Shown here: piece by piece, positions 55,606 to 64,000 of the stretch | Numbering within the stretch: the stretch's first letter is position 1 | How the letters are laid out: every line of letters begins with the position of its first letter | Origin: Vibrio sp. AND4 | Lineage (GTDB): Bacteria > Pseudomonadota > Gammaproteobacteria > Enterobacterales > Vibrionaceae | Assembly: GCF_000171815.1 (NCBI RefSeq) | Contig: NZ_ABGR01000003.1 | Span: 186,001 to 250,000 of the forward strand | DNA length: 64,000 nt | Reading direction: 5' to 3' | Notes under the pieces: generated by a model | What the model was told of the DNA's origin: nothing | What the model saw: only the letters and a program-made list of their open reading frames with translations | Database searches by the model: none | Translations under genes and position numbers: made by a program

Positions 55606-58167
55606 ATGACTGAAACCTTTATTACACACATGCTGTACAGCAAAGCTATCGTGTTAACACTAGCATCTTTTTTAGTTCTGACATGGGTATCTTTTTTTTG
55701 TCGCTCGCTTTATCTCAATCGGGGACCAAGAAGCATCGGCAATTATACGTTTTACATCATCTATACAATCGGGTTATTTTTTTGGATCCTAAGCAATGCG
55801 TACTTCCATAGCGGTTTTTTGTTACTTTACTCTAAGCAAGCTGCTATCAAAATGGCGATCCTCGCTAATATTTCTGCATATATTGCATTCGCTGCGGCAT
55901 ATTTATTCTCATGCAGACTCAGAGAAAGTATATCGAGAAAGCCCACCCCTAAATTGCAATATGCATTGTTAATATGCTTTACAGTATTCACTGCCATAAT
56001 CAATACCTACAAAGGACTTGCTGTCGTCGATGTTGTTATCTTAGCCCCGAGCCAGTTTAGTATAGTGTTTGGCCCTTACACGAAGTTTTTTTTCTATGTG
56101 CTTACGTTTCTGATCGCTTTAACTTTCATGAATTTGCTATATCTTAGAAACGCATCTGGGCGACTAGGCCAAACAAAGTCCAATTACATGATTGCTGGTA
56201 TCGCAATTTTCATGACTTCAACAGCAATCTTCCAATTGGGATTTACTTATATATTACATGACTTTTCATTAACTTGGCTGCCACCTGCACTATCAATTAG
56301 CGAAATGTTCTTTGTTGGCTACGCTTTGCTTACATCACGCTTTTACAGTACAAAGCACATCGCCTTTATCACACTGTCTGTCATAGGCACCAGTGCCGTG
56401 TTCGCATTGTCTATCTCGTCTCTCAGTACTATGTTTAGTACATATAACGAAACAGTTGTAGCGGGCACACTTTGCTTCTTAGTTGGCCTAACTTGGACAA
56501 AGATTTACTACATAGTAAAACGCGCTGTCGCCAGAGTTCTGTATGGTTCACCATATACACCTGTGGAACAAGTTATTGCCCTAGAGCGCGACTTTCAATA
56601 TTCAACTCGTAACCCAATTGAAAGACTTGCAGAGCTATTGAATATTCCTCACGAAAAATTACAGCTAGTCACAAATAACTATCAAGACATACCCTATGCG
56701 AAGTATTTATCCTCAAAAAAATCTATTCTCATTGTCGACGAAATCGCTAACGAACTTAGTGATTCACAATCCAATTTAGATGATACGCTGAGCGAGCTGC
56801 ACACGAAAATGCACTTGAGTAACACAGCACTAGTTTTACCGCTTTACGATCATGACGCAAAAGTCTCTCATCTACTTATCTCCTCGCACAAAAAGGATGG
56901 TTCACTATTTTCTAACGAAGAGATAAGTGCACTTCAAAAGGTCTTCTCGAAAGTGCAAACTTATATCAATGCGAATAGAAAAGTCTCAAAATCCCAAGCC
57001 CTCGCTAATTCTATCGCACATGAAATGCGTAACCCACTCGCCCAAGTACAATTACAATTCGAGCATTTGAAACTACAGGTCTCTAATGAGGAACCAGTCC
57101 AAAGTATTCTAGGATCGATAGATAAGGGCACCTCAGCGGTCCTGAGAGGACAACAGTTAATTGATATCATCCTACGGGAGGCTCGCCACACTTCTTTGCA
57201 GCAAGAACCCACTTCACCTAGTTCAATTTCCCAAGCTCTTTCAACTGCTTTAGGACGTTACGGATTCGAAAACGAATCGTTTCGCCAGCGTATTCACTTT
57301 ACTGGCGCTAATGATTTTATCGCTAATATTAACGACACTCTTTTTAGCTTTGTCGTATTCAATTTGCTTAGAAATGCGATTTATTATTTCGACTCTTATC
57401 CTGACAGCCAAATTGAAATCACACTAAAGGGAGGAGAGCACGAGAACTGTATACTTTTCCGTGATTCAGGCCCAGGCATCAAACCAACTCTTAGACACAA
57501 GATTTTCGATGATTTTTTTACACACAACAAGAATGGTGGCACTGGCCTAGGTTTAGGCTATTGCCAACGTGTGATGAAAACATTTGGTGGCAGGATTGAA
57601 TGCTTTTCAGAGCTTGATGAATTCACCGAATTCCAACTATATTTCCCAGTTGTATCGGTTCACCCCACTATTTCTTTGCCTATCACATCAAATGACTCAA
57701 CCGATAGGGACACAATAGACACTGGCTTCTCAGGGTTAACTCCAGTCAATATCAAAACGCCTGTAGGCACCACAAAAAAGACAGTACTTGTCGTTGATGA
57801 TAAAGAGGTCCAACGGGTATTGGTAAAAATGTACCTAGAGCAATTGGATATCAATGTGATTCAAGCCGATAATGGCGAAACTGCTGTGAGTATTTTCCAC
57901 TCAAATGACGTCGACTTGGTATTGATGGACATACAAATGCCAAAAATGAATGGATTTGAAGCAAGTAAGTTAATCAAAGAGATTTCTCCTCTAATACCAA
58001 TCATCGCTTTATCAGGGGAGTCTGGAGAGCACGAATTAGATATGGTCAACGAGTTGATGGACGGTAGGTTGGAAAAACCAACTTCGTTAAACGCTTTGCG
58101 TCATACTTTGGACAACTGGTTAAGCAGAGACATTGTATTAAGCTCTATTGAAACTGAGAGAGGATAG
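55606..58167 (+). CDS. luxN: Hybrid sensor kinase LuxN for acyl-homoserine lactone
   Basis: The 853-residue protein has about nine N-terminal membrane helices up to residue 300, a histidine kinase domain with the H-box SIAHEMRNPLAQVQLQ (His about 472), N-box LLRNAIYYFDS, G-box DSGPGIKPTLR and GGTGLGLGYC, and a receiver domain with LVLMDIQMPKMNGF (Asp about 775). It is the same size as V. harveyi LuxN (849). Without ligand it acts as a kinase feeding LuxU and LuxO, keeping Qrr RNAs on; with ligand it acts as a phosphatase. It starts immediately after the deleted luxM copy. Confidence 0.93.
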   Translation: MTETFITHMLYSKAIVLTLASFLVLTWVSFFCRSLYLNRGPRSIGNYTFYIIYTIGLFFWILSNAYFHSGFLLLYSKQAAIKMAILANISAYIAFAAAYLFSCRLRESISRKPTPKLQYALLICFTVFTAIINTYKGLAVVDVVILAPSQFSIVFGPYTKFFFYVLTFLIALTFMNLLYLRNASGRLGQTKSNYMIAGIAIFMTSTAIFQLGFTYILHDFSLTWLPPALSISEMFFVGYALLTSRFYSTKHIAFITLSVIGTSAVFALSISSLSTMFSTYNETVVAGTLCFLVGLTWTKIYYIVKRAVARVLYGSPYTPVEQVIALERDFQYSTRNPIERLAELLNIPHEKLQLVTNNYQDIPYAKYLSSKKSILIVDEIANELSDSQSNLDDTLSELHTKMHLSNTALVLPLYDHDAKVSHLLISSHKKDGSLFSNEEISALQKVFSKVQTYINANRKVSKSQALANSIAHEMRNPLAQVQLQFEHLKLQVSNEEPVQSILGSIDKGTSAVLRGQQLIDIILREARHTSLQQEPTSPSSISQALSTALGRYGFENESFRQRIHFTGANDFIANINDTLFSFVVFNLLRNAIYYFDSYPDSQIEITLKGGEHENCILFRDSGPGIKPTLRHKIFDDFFTHNKNGGTGLGLGYCQRVMKTFGGRIECFSELDEFTEFQLYFPVVSVHPTISLPITSNDSTDRDTIDTGFSGLTPVNIKTPVGTTKKTVLVVDDKEVQRVLVKMYLEQLDINVIQADNGETAVSIFHSNDVDLVLMDIQMPKMNGFEASKLIKEISPLIPIIALSGESGEHELDMVNELMDGRLEKPTSLNALRHTLDNWLSRDIVLSSIETERG

Positions 58168-58238
58168 TTAACAGCTAAAGTCAGCTTTATTGCACTTCCC
58201 AGCCCGCTTTGTCTTTTACTAGCGCATAAACCCTAATG

Positions 58239-58328
58239 CATAACAGACCACCAAAACGCTCATTCTTTTGAGGCATGAGCTACGCACAGTAAAATGCCAC
58301 GAGTTTCGAATCTTAACAAAGAGTTATG
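58239..58328 (-). repeat. attC site (downstream end of the CatB cassette)
   Basis: Reading the minus strand, CATAAC...GTTATG ends bracket about 90 bases that contain GATTCGAAACTCGTGGCATT, close to the Vibrio attC block GATTCGCAACGCTTGGCATT as I recall it. An inner hairpin GCTCAT/ATGAGC is present. It lies directly after the CatB stop, where a cassette's own attC belongs. Confidence 0.6.
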
Positions 58329-58953
58329 TTTGTACTTCCGATTTCCAATAGTCATAAAGGCACTTGATGTCAGACGAACATAGTTGTTTCATGCAACCTT
58401 TTAGCTTTGACTCTGGCCAGTCCCACCACTTCATTTCAAGCAACATGGCTATCTGTGACTCAGAAAATCGATACTTAATGTGCTTAGCAGGGTTAGAACC
58501 AACAACCTCGTACGGTGCGACATCTTTGGTGACAACAGCACGGCTTGCTATGACCGCACCGTGACCGACTTTAACACCAGCCATTATCATCGCTTCAGAG
58601 CCAATCCATACATCGTTTCCGATGATAGTGTCTCCTGCACGTTTAAACCCATCCTCAGCGAAAGCAAAGTCGTCATTGTCCTGATAAAAAAACGGAAAAG
58701 TACTAATCCAATCATTTCGATGCCCTTGGTTTCCTGCCATCATGAACACTGCGCCTGAACCAATAGAGCAGTAACTACCAATGATGAGTTTGTCGACATC
58801 ATCGCGATCTGGATTCAGATATCGAGCACAGTCATCGAAGCTATGGTTGTGATAATAGCCTGAATAATAGCTATGTTTACCAACGATGATGTTCGGATTT
58901 GTTACTTGTTCAATTAAAGGAACGCCTGCAAAAGCAGATTCAAAGTAGTTCAT
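58324..58953 (-). CDS. catB: CatB-like xenobiotic O-acetyltransferase (left-handed beta-helix)
   Basis: The 209-residue protein matches the CatB/XAT family: [60 protein letters not shown] and the catalytic-His region [12 protein letters not shown], then hexapeptide repeats ([40 protein letters not shown]). CatB enzymes acetylate chloramphenicol or other hydroxyl compounds; the true substrate here is unknown. ATG 58953 is nine bases after GAGGGGG. The gene lies between two attC-like sites, the layout of an integron cassette. Chromosomal Vibrio copies are common and do not by themselves mean resistance. Confidence 0.9.
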   Translation of the reverse strand: MNYFESAFAGVPLIEQVTNPNIIVGKHSYYSGYYHNHSFDDCARYLNPDRDDVDKLIIGSYCSIGSGAVFMMAGNQGHRNDWISTFPFFYQDNDDFAFAEDGFKRAGDTIIGNDVWIGSEAMIMAGVKVGHGAVIASRAVVTKDVAPYEVVGSNPAKHIKYRFSESQIAMLLEMKWWDWPESKLKGCMKQLCSSDIKCLYDYWKSEVQT

Positions 58954-58974
58954 ATTTCGATCCCCCTCGAAGCA

Positions 58975-59090
58975 CATAACGCCGACTTAAATGGTAAGCA
59001 ATGCGCTGCCGCGATATAACACCTTAACGACTAAACGCAACGCATAGCAAAAGTGCCAAGCGTTGCGAATCTATTTTATAAAAGGTTATA
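58975..59090 (-). repeat. attC site (upstream of the CatB cassette)
   Basis: On the minus strand the site runs from TATAACC to GGCGTTATG and contains GATTCGCAACGCTTGGCACT and the arm CATTTAAGTCGGCGTTATG, typical of Vibrio chromosomal integron attC sites. The inner arms CGCAACGC/GCGTTGCG form a perfect 8-bp stem. It would belong to a now-lost cassette upstream. Confidence 0.7.
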
Positions 59091-59242
59091 CCCAAGTGAC
59101 TTCAAGATGCAGGATTCAGAGCGTTTTCATTGATTCGAGAGCAAGGAAAACAACGCAGTGTAATAGCCAGCTCTTTCCAAGTTGTTTGACGCAGCAATCG
59201 GATCAATGACACGCTCCCAAAGGGCGAGGTTACTTGGGTATA
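59087..59242. mobile_element. Vibrio miniature element with terminal inverted repeats
   Basis: TATACCCAAGT at 59087-59097 and ACTTGGGTATA at 59232-59242 are perfect 11-bp inverted ends around about 134 bases with no gene. The start (CCCAAGTGACTTCAAGATGC) is a well-known dispersed Vibrio intergenic repeat. It abuts the attC site on one side and the YehS stop codon on the other. Confidence 0.8.
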
Positions 59243-59722
59243 CTATGATAACGTCTCGTCACCAATTGGGTGCAGCTGACTCTTCAACCCCAGCAGGAAA
59301 CTTTGAAGAACTTGGTCTTTACATTCTCTGTAATGCTTATTCTCCGGCTTACGGAAAAAGGCACTTAGTTCATGCTTGCTCAAACGAAAATCAGCAAGTT
59401 GCAGAATTTCGAGAATATCCTCGGCTTTCAAGTCCAAAGCAATGCGTAACTTTTGGAACACAATATTATTACTCAATTTCTCTTCTGGTTTAGGCTGCTC
59501 ACCTTCACGTTTGCCGCGCTTGAAATTGATGAAGCCGTTTAGAAACACCGCGAACTCTGTATCACTAAGTTCGACAAACGATTCATCGTCCTCTTTTTTC
59601 AGCCAGCAGGTGACTTGTTCATCCGTTACAGTTAAGTCTGCTAAAGAAAAAATTGCAGTCATTACACTGTCTTTCAAATCAAACGTATGACGTACATCGC
59701 GTAAAATATCATTATTGGTCAA
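59243..59722 (-). CDS. yehS: DUF1456 protein (YehS family)
   Basis: The 159-residue protein has two DUF1456 repeats: MTNNDILRDVRHTFDLKDSV with LTVTDEQVTCWLKKEDDESF, and NNIVFQKLRIALDLKAEDIL with FRLSKHELSAFFRKPENKHY. The function is unknown. The stop codon falls at the edge of the repeat element, so the last few residues and the stop may have been set by its insertion; length is still near normal. Confidence 0.87.
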   Translation of the reverse strand: MTNNDILRDVRHTFDLKDSVMTAIFSLADLTVTDEQVTCWLKKEDDESFVELSDTEFAVFLNGFINFKRGKREGEQPKPEEKLSNNIVFQKLRIALDLKAEDILEILQLADFRLSKHELSAFFRKPENKHYRECKDQVLQSFLLGLKSQLHPIGDETLS

Positions 59723-59742
59723 ATTAGTTCCTAGTCTTAGGT

Positions 59743-60336
59743 AAATCCAGTGCGATCAACGTGATTACTGGAAGACTGTGATTTTATCAGGTTTACGGTC
59801 TACTTTGCGAGAGAATCATAACCCCCCATAAAGGATACCCACATCGAAAATGCCGCTAATGCCTGTTAACCGCAGCCACCGACGGATGACCCAACGCCCC
59901 TTCAATGCTGAACACTGCAATTCAACTGAACATAATAAGCAATGAATACGCTCCTTTCTCTGAATATCCTAAAAACACTGTTTTGTTACTAATCCGTAAA
60001 CAATTGAACAAAGAGAGCCAATCCCTCACTTTTTTAGTAACTAACGAGAAAGTTATCAATCATAATACACCAAATAAATCAACACAAAAGACCAATAAAA
60101 ATAACACCAAGCAAACATTTAGACCAAGAACAAACTAAAACTAGACACAAAATATTACCAAGTTAAGATATGTGATATTCAGCAAGATATGGCTGAATTT
60201 ATAAATTAAAGATAACTATTAATCAGGACGCCTTAGCAACGCAAAAACAGAGTTTAGCCTTATCTAATCGGGCACATTACGCCGTGTGATGACTGAAATT
60301 GCACAGTTGCTGAGGTAAAAATTGCAGGAATGATGT
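59743..60336. other. Long AT-rich gap before sstT
   Basis: About 600 bases between the divergent yehS and sstT genes with no gene I can support; a 77-codon frame at 59905-60138 is poly-Lys/Asn/Thr and looks random. It should hold promoters for both genes, but I could not place them. Confidence 0.4.
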
Positions 60337-61554
60337 ATGCAACACAACAGTCTCGTTGCCCGATACGCTCGTGGTAACCTCGTTCTCCAAATCTTAGTCG
60401 GTATCGTATTCGGTGCCCTGCTCGCAGTAATTTCGCCAAGCCACGCTCAAAGCGTTGGTATGCTGGGTAGCCTGTTCGTTGGTGCTTTGAAAGCGATTGC
60501 ACCAGTATTGGTATTCATCTTGGTTGCTGCATCAATCGCAAACCAAAAGAAAAACCAACACACTTACATGCGTCCAATCGTCGTTCTTTACTTGGCCGGT
60601 ACCTTTTTTGCAGCATTAACCGCAGTGTTACTTAGTTTCCTTTTCCCGACCACTTTAACACTAGTAACGGGTGCGGAAGGTGCGACACCACCACAGGGTA
60701 TTGCAGAAGTACTACAAACCTTGCTGTTCAAACTGGTTGATAACCCAGTAAACGCACTAGTAGAAGCGAACTACGTCGGTATTCTTGCTTGGGGTGTCGG
60801 CCTTGGTCTTGCGCTTCACCACGCATCAGCCACAACAAAAGCGGTATTCGAAGACTTAAGCCACAGTGTTTCTCACATTGTTCGCTTCATTATTCGTCTT
60901 GCACCTTTCGGTATCTTTGGTCTGGTTGCATCAACGTTCGCAACAACAGGTTTTGACGCACTAGCAAGCTACGCTCGCCTTCTAGCGGTACTACTGGGGT
61001 CAATGATGATCATCGCACTGGTTGTTAACCCAGCAATTGTGTACTTCAAAACCAAAGAAAACCCGTACCCATTGGTGCTGCAATGTCTGCGTGAAAGTGG
61101 CGTAACGGCATTCTTCACGCGTTCAAGTGCCGCGAACATTCCTGTCAACATGAACCTATGTAAGAAGTTAGATCTAGACGAAGACACTTACTCTGTATCT
61201 ATCCCACTGGGTGCGACAATTAATATGGCGGGCGCGGCAATCACCATCACTACGCTAACACTTGCTGCCGTGCACACTGTGGGTATCGAAGTTGACCTAT
61301 TGACAGCTGTCCTGCTTAGTATTGTTGCAGCAGTGTCAGCATGTGGCGCATCTGGCGTTGCAGGTGGCTCTCTACTGCTTATCCCACTAGCGTGTGGCCT
61401 GTTTGGTATTTCAAATGATGTGGCAATGCAGGTTGTCGCGGTTGGCTTTATCATTGGTGTGATTCAAGACTCTGCTGAAACCGCTCTAAACAGCTCAACA
61501 GACGTGATCTTCACTGCCGCTGTTTGTAAGTCAGAACAACGAAAAGCACAGTAA
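60337..61554 (+). CDS. sstT: Serine/threonine:Na+ symporter SstT
   Basis: The 405-residue protein belongs to the glutamate-transporter fold, SstT branch: [20 protein letters not shown] at the start, [20 protein letters not shown] (hairpin 1), [20 protein letters not shown] (Na+/substrate site) and [20 protein letters not shown] (hairpin 2). It imports serine and threonine with Na+. AGGA lies eight bases before the ATG. It is a single gene with its own terminator. Confidence 0.95.
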   Translation: MQHNSLVARYARGNLVLQILVGIVFGALLAVISPSHAQSVGMLGSLFVGALKAIAPVLVFILVAASIANQKKNQHTYMRPIVVLYLAGTFFAALTAVLLSFLFPTTLTLVTGAEGATPPQGIAEVLQTLLFKLVDNPVNALVEANYVGILAWGVGLGLALHHASATTKAVFEDLSHSVSHIVRFIIRLAPFGIFGLVASTFATTGFDALASYARLLAVLLGSMMIIALVVNPAIVYFKTKENPYPLVLQCLRESGVTAFFTRSSAANIPVNMNLCKKLDLDEDTYSVSIPLGATINMAGAAITITTLTLAAVHTVGIEVDLLTAVLLSIVAAVSACGASGVAGGSLLLIPLACGLFGISNDVAMQVVAVGFIIGVIQDSAETALNSSTDVIFTAAVCKSEQRKAQ

Positions 61555-61595
61555 GACCGCAATATAGTCCGCGAGACATCCAGAATTAATGAACG

Positions 61596-61621
61596 GGGGC
61601 CAACACGGCCCCTTTTTTTTG
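61596..61621 (+). terminator. Terminator after sstT
   Basis: GGGGCC and GGCCCC pair across AACAC, followed by a T8 run. Confidence 0.93.
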
Positions 61622-61823
61622 TTTACACGTCACTTAATGCAGGAACACCAAACTAAGCAAAAATCCAAGTGGTCAATATAAACCAACATAATACATTGAC
61701 CATTCTCACACTTTACATCAGAACCTTCTTAAATACGCGATTTTCTCTTAGACTTTAAAAATTCGATGCGTAAACTTTCGCCCATATGCACATGATTGAA
61801 ATTAAAGTAAGGATGCACCGATT

Positions 61824-62315
61824 GTGTTGTTGTCTGGATTCTCGCTTAAGGAATGGCTGCTAACCGCTGTCTTGCTCGGTGGATTCACTGTATTTGTCAT
61901 TAAGCATTCTCATCAACGTACCTCAAAAGCCCGCAGCGCAGCGGTTCAAGTACTCTACGCAGACATGCAATACCAAGTCTCCATTCTCAATCAAAATGCT
62001 AAAGCCTTTAAACAAGGTGAAAAGACAAGTCAGTGCGTACTAACGCCCGTAGGTTATCAAGAGTTTTACAATGGCTATCCAAAGACCCAAAGTGAATGTG
62101 GTGAGCTTATTGGTTTTTTTGACAATCTAACTATCGACGACGAGATGAAGCAAACGGATTTAGTCTTTATAGAGAACGACCTCTATTCCATTGTTGGTTA
62201 TGGCGATGATGAATCACCTGAGTCATTGATGGAAAGTCAGTGTTACGCCTACTATCGAATGGACAGTAAAGGTGTTGATGGGCATAGCTTTAACATCGAC
62301 ACAACAGGCTGCTAA
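61824..62315 (+). CDS. Type IV pilin-like protein with a short leader
   Basis: The 163-residue protein starts (GTG) MLLSG^FSLKEWLLTAVLLGGF: a five-residue leader ending in Gly, then Phe at +1 and Glu at +5 followed by a hydrophobic helix, which is the prepilin-peptidase pattern. The rest is a globular domain with Cys at about 71, 91, 143 and the last residue (TTGC), as in pilins with C-terminal disulfides. No pilus assembly genes are nearby, so it may be a minor or orphan pilin. This reading is inferred from the N-terminus only; a plain signal-anchor protein is the alternative. Confidence 0.7.
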   Translation: MLLSGFSLKEWLLTAVLLGGFTVFVIKHSHQRTSKARSAAVQVLYADMQYQVSILNQNAKAFKQGEKTSQCVLTPVGYQEFYNGYPKTQSECGELIGFFDNLTIDDEMKQTDLVFIENDLYSIVGYGDDESPESLMESQCYAYYRMDSKGVDGHSFNIDTTGC

Positions 62316-62327
62316 TCATGTACAAAA

Positions 62328-62344
62328 GGGAGCGCTGGGCTCCC
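62328..62344. terminator. Hairpin between convergent genes
   Basis: GGGAGC and GCTCCC pair across a five-base loop; no strong T-run. Confidence 0.5.
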
Positions 62345-62373
62345 TAAATTAACACTGCTGAAAATGTTATGAC

Positions 62374-63237
62374 TTAGCTTAACATCACAGCTTCCAACGG
62401 GAAGTGCTTGCTAGGCTCTACAAACTCTTGTTGTGCGGCAATGGTTTGCAGTTCCCATTCCCCCGCCTGATAAGTCGCATTAAGCACGCCGTAACATGCA
62501 TCATGACAATGCTGAAAAGCTTGCCTTGCTGGCCAACCTTTCAGCAAGCCAGCGGTGAAGATAGCCGAGATCAAATCGCCTACACCAACAGGCGCTTTGG
62601 CGAATTCGAAATGAGGCCGCTTTGCCAGATAGCAGCCATCTTGCGTTGCAAGCAACATATTGAAACTGTCGTCTGACAAACAGTACAAATGTTTTACTAA
62701 CACCACTTTCGGACCTTTCGCTAGCGCACGCTGACAAGCTGTAATTACATCATTGAGCGTGTGAATTTCCATCTCTGCAAATTGACTTAACTCGAACTGG
62801 TTAGGCACAATCACGTCTGCCATTGGCATGAGGCGGTTTAATAAGTTTTCTGCAATCCCCGGAGCCACAATACAGCCTTTGTCCGGCGCCCCCATTACAG
62901 GATCGCACACGTAGAGCGCGTCTGGGTTTGCTTGTTTTACTTTGGTGACGGTATCTTCAACTGCTAGACACTGCTCTGCGCTGCCTTGGTAGCCCGTCAG
63001 AACCGCTTGACACTTATTTAACGCGCCGATATTACCAAGACCACGAACCAGTTCGCTGATGTCATCAGCCGAGAACGCACGTCCTGTCCAGCCTTCTTGG
63101 TATTGAGTGTGGTTAGAGAATTGAACAGTATGAATCGGCCATACTTCGAAGCCCATACGTTGCATCGGGAAAACAGCGCTGCTGTTACCAGCATGACCAA
63201 AAGAAACATGAGATTGTATAGAGAGGATACCTTGCAT
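62374..63237 (-). CDS. pdxY: Pyridoxal kinase PdxY
   Basis: The 287-residue protein has the PfkB/ribokinase-like pyridoxal kinase pattern: [20 protein letters not shown] at the N-terminus, [20 protein letters not shown] near residue 115, and the catalytic [17 protein letters not shown] (Asp). It phosphorylates pyridoxal in the vitamin B6 salvage pathway. AGAGG precedes the ATG. It converges on the pilin-like gene. Confidence 0.95.
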   Translation of the reverse strand: MQGILSIQSHVSFGHAGNSSAVFPMQRMGFEVWPIHTVQFSNHTQYQEGWTGRAFSADDISELVRGLGNIGALNKCQAVLTGYQGSAEQCLAVEDTVTKVKQANPDALYVCDPVMGAPDKGCIVAPGIAENLLNRLMPMADVIVPNQFELSQFAEMEIHTLNDVITACQRALAKGPKVVLVKHLYCLSDDSFNMLLATQDGCYLAKRPHFEFAKAPVGVGDLISAIFTAGLLKGWPARQAFQHCHDACYGVLNATYQAGEWELQTIAAQQEFVEPSKHFPLEAVMLS

Positions 63238-63656
63238 AGTACCAGACCTCTTCTTGTTGTTATAAATAGTTTAAAGACAGCGGCGAGCGCGAAATTTTCT
63301 CAACCAGTAGTGTATACGACAAGCCTAGATGAACTCACTTAATTTTAGCCTCCTTCGCTGAATTGGCTGGAGACCTGGCTTGCAATACCATTTCTTAATT
63401 TCCATATTATCTAATTAAGCACCATTTCTTGAGGTACTCTTAGTCTCAATTCAATCCAGATGACACTTGGAATGACAGACTGCAAGGTCTCACCGCCAAG
63501 TTTAACAGCTTGACTCACGACTTTTCGTCCTCCAATTGTCAAAAATGAGTTTTCACATCGTGTCGGCTTGTTGCCAAACCCTCTCTTAATTAAGCGGTCT
63601 TTTACATAGAAACCTCGCACTTGATGTGAGGTTTCTTGTAATAAGACTCTTAACAA
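63238..63656. other. Gap between pdxY and the end gene
   Basis: No supported gene. AGAAACCTC and GAGGTTTCT (63608-63636) form a 9-bp hairpin just after the toxin-like gene; it lacks a T-run. An 81-codon minus-strand frame at 63411-63656 begins TTG without ribosome site and shows no family pattern. Confidence 0.4.
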
Positions 63657-64000
63657 CTATAACTCATCTTCTAATATTCTAAGTTTTGAGTTTTTCGTTG
63701 GAAACGCGGTGATAACGAAACCGTCACTGCCGACCACAATGGTGACATTCGTGAACAAATAGTGGAAGCGACCATATACAAATGTCACTGCGGCATAATC
63801 TCTTCGTTGTCCGCCCTCACCTGTCCTCATTGTAATATGAGGATTACCATCAGTACTGGTTAAAGCCGCCATAATCATTCGGGCCAACATCACTCGGTTA
63901 TGAAAACCATGCTGCGCAAAGTCTACTTGGTGACCACCTGCTTTCTTTGTCCATATATGCGCCAGACCGAATCCTGCCCGCTCACCGCGACGTCCATTAT
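63657..64000 (-). CDS. C-terminal part of a larger protein with possible BECR-fold RNase toxin domain (5' end outside window)
   Basis: The frame is open to the window edge, so at least 114 residues are the C-terminus of a longer protein. The visible part reads GFGLAHIWTKKAG, then NRVMLARMIMAALTST, a strand run HYLFTNVTIVVGSDGFVITA and a polar end. A GLxHI motif, a middle helix and a final ITAFP-like strand resemble the EndoU/RelE/barnase-like (BECR) nuclease domains at the ends of polymorphic toxins and phage head proteins. I could not confirm the family; the upstream part is needed. Confidence 0.55.
   Translation of the reverse strand, partial: NGRRGERAGFGLAHIWTKKAGGHQVDFAQHGFHNRVMLARMIMAALTSTDGNPHITMRTGEGGQRRDYAAVTFVYGRFHYLFTNVTIVVGSDGFVITAFPTKNSKLRILEDEL

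Noticed and set aside
59905..60138. 77-codon frame before sstT
   Set aside because: Low-complexity Asn/Lys/Thr in AT-rich DNA; looks random.
63411..63656. 81-codon frame as an immunity gene for the toxin-like protein
   Set aside because: TTG start without a ribosome site and no protein pattern that I recognise; it may simply be open by chance.

Overview
The window looks like the smaller chromosome of a Vibrio of the Harveyi clade (V. harveyi, V. campbellii, V. parahaemolyticus and V. alginolyticus group). This rests on recognising luxM/luxN quorum-sensing genes, a Qrr small RNA, a near-identical Frp-type flavin reductase, a VF530-family protein, Vibrio-type attC sites and a common Vibrio terminal-inverted-repeat element. 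The species cannot be fixed from this sequence alone. No rRNA, tRNA, CRISPR array or replication origin was seen.

Layout. 1-5740: an efflux operon (FUSC pump, NodT outer-membrane factor, DUF1656, HlyD adaptor) continuing into a potassium-channel-like protein and an AI-2E-type permease. 5940-13253: housekeeping and accessory single genes (YccT-like protein, ferredoxin-NADP reductase, thioesterase, VF530, LysR regulator, monooxygenase-fold protein, PBP5-type carboxypeptidase preceded by an 18-bp repeat array, prolyl aminopeptidase-like hydrolase, GNAT). 13485-16986: a compact class I ribonucleotide reductase operon with a glutaredoxin, preceded by NrdR-like and Fur-like boxes. 17452-22531: TrhO, a DUF6482-like protein, photolyase/cryptochrome, fasciclin protein, flavin reductase, NfsA/Frp. 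23067-26891: a three-gene Wza-Wzb-Wzc capsule-export module with no sugar genes beside it. 27363-32733: a CRP-linked dicarboxylate/amino-acid symporter, YkvA-like protein, and an M20 peptidase-YjiG-YjiH operon beside an AraC regulator. 32921-35032: MFS pump and MtgA. 35174-45738: the glycogen/maltodextrin block glgB, malQ, malP, malT. 45960-46191: a Qrr RNA with sigma-54 promoter and LuxO sites. 46513-48648: PopT-like undecaprenyl-phosphate translocase, then a SCO pair. 48887-51811: an unrecognised two-domain protein and a subtilisin-type protease. 52220-58167: a broken AraC/GlxA regulator, then luxM, a luxN 5' scrap, an IS110 transposase scrap, a deleted second luxM, and full luxN. 58239-59242: a CatB-like acetyltransferase gene cassette between two attC sites and a mobile repeat. 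59243-64000: YehS, SstT, a pilin-like protein, PdxY and the 3' end of a possible toxin domain.

How the parts fit. The quorum-sensing parts form one pathway: LuxM makes an acyl-homoserine lactone, LuxN senses it and feeds phosphate to LuxU/LuxO (not in the window), and LuxO with sigma-54 drives Qrr RNAs such as the one here. The most unusual structure is the duplicated and rearranged luxM-luxN locus, where the intact luxM is separated from luxN by about 1.6 kb of debris containing a second, internally deleted luxM.
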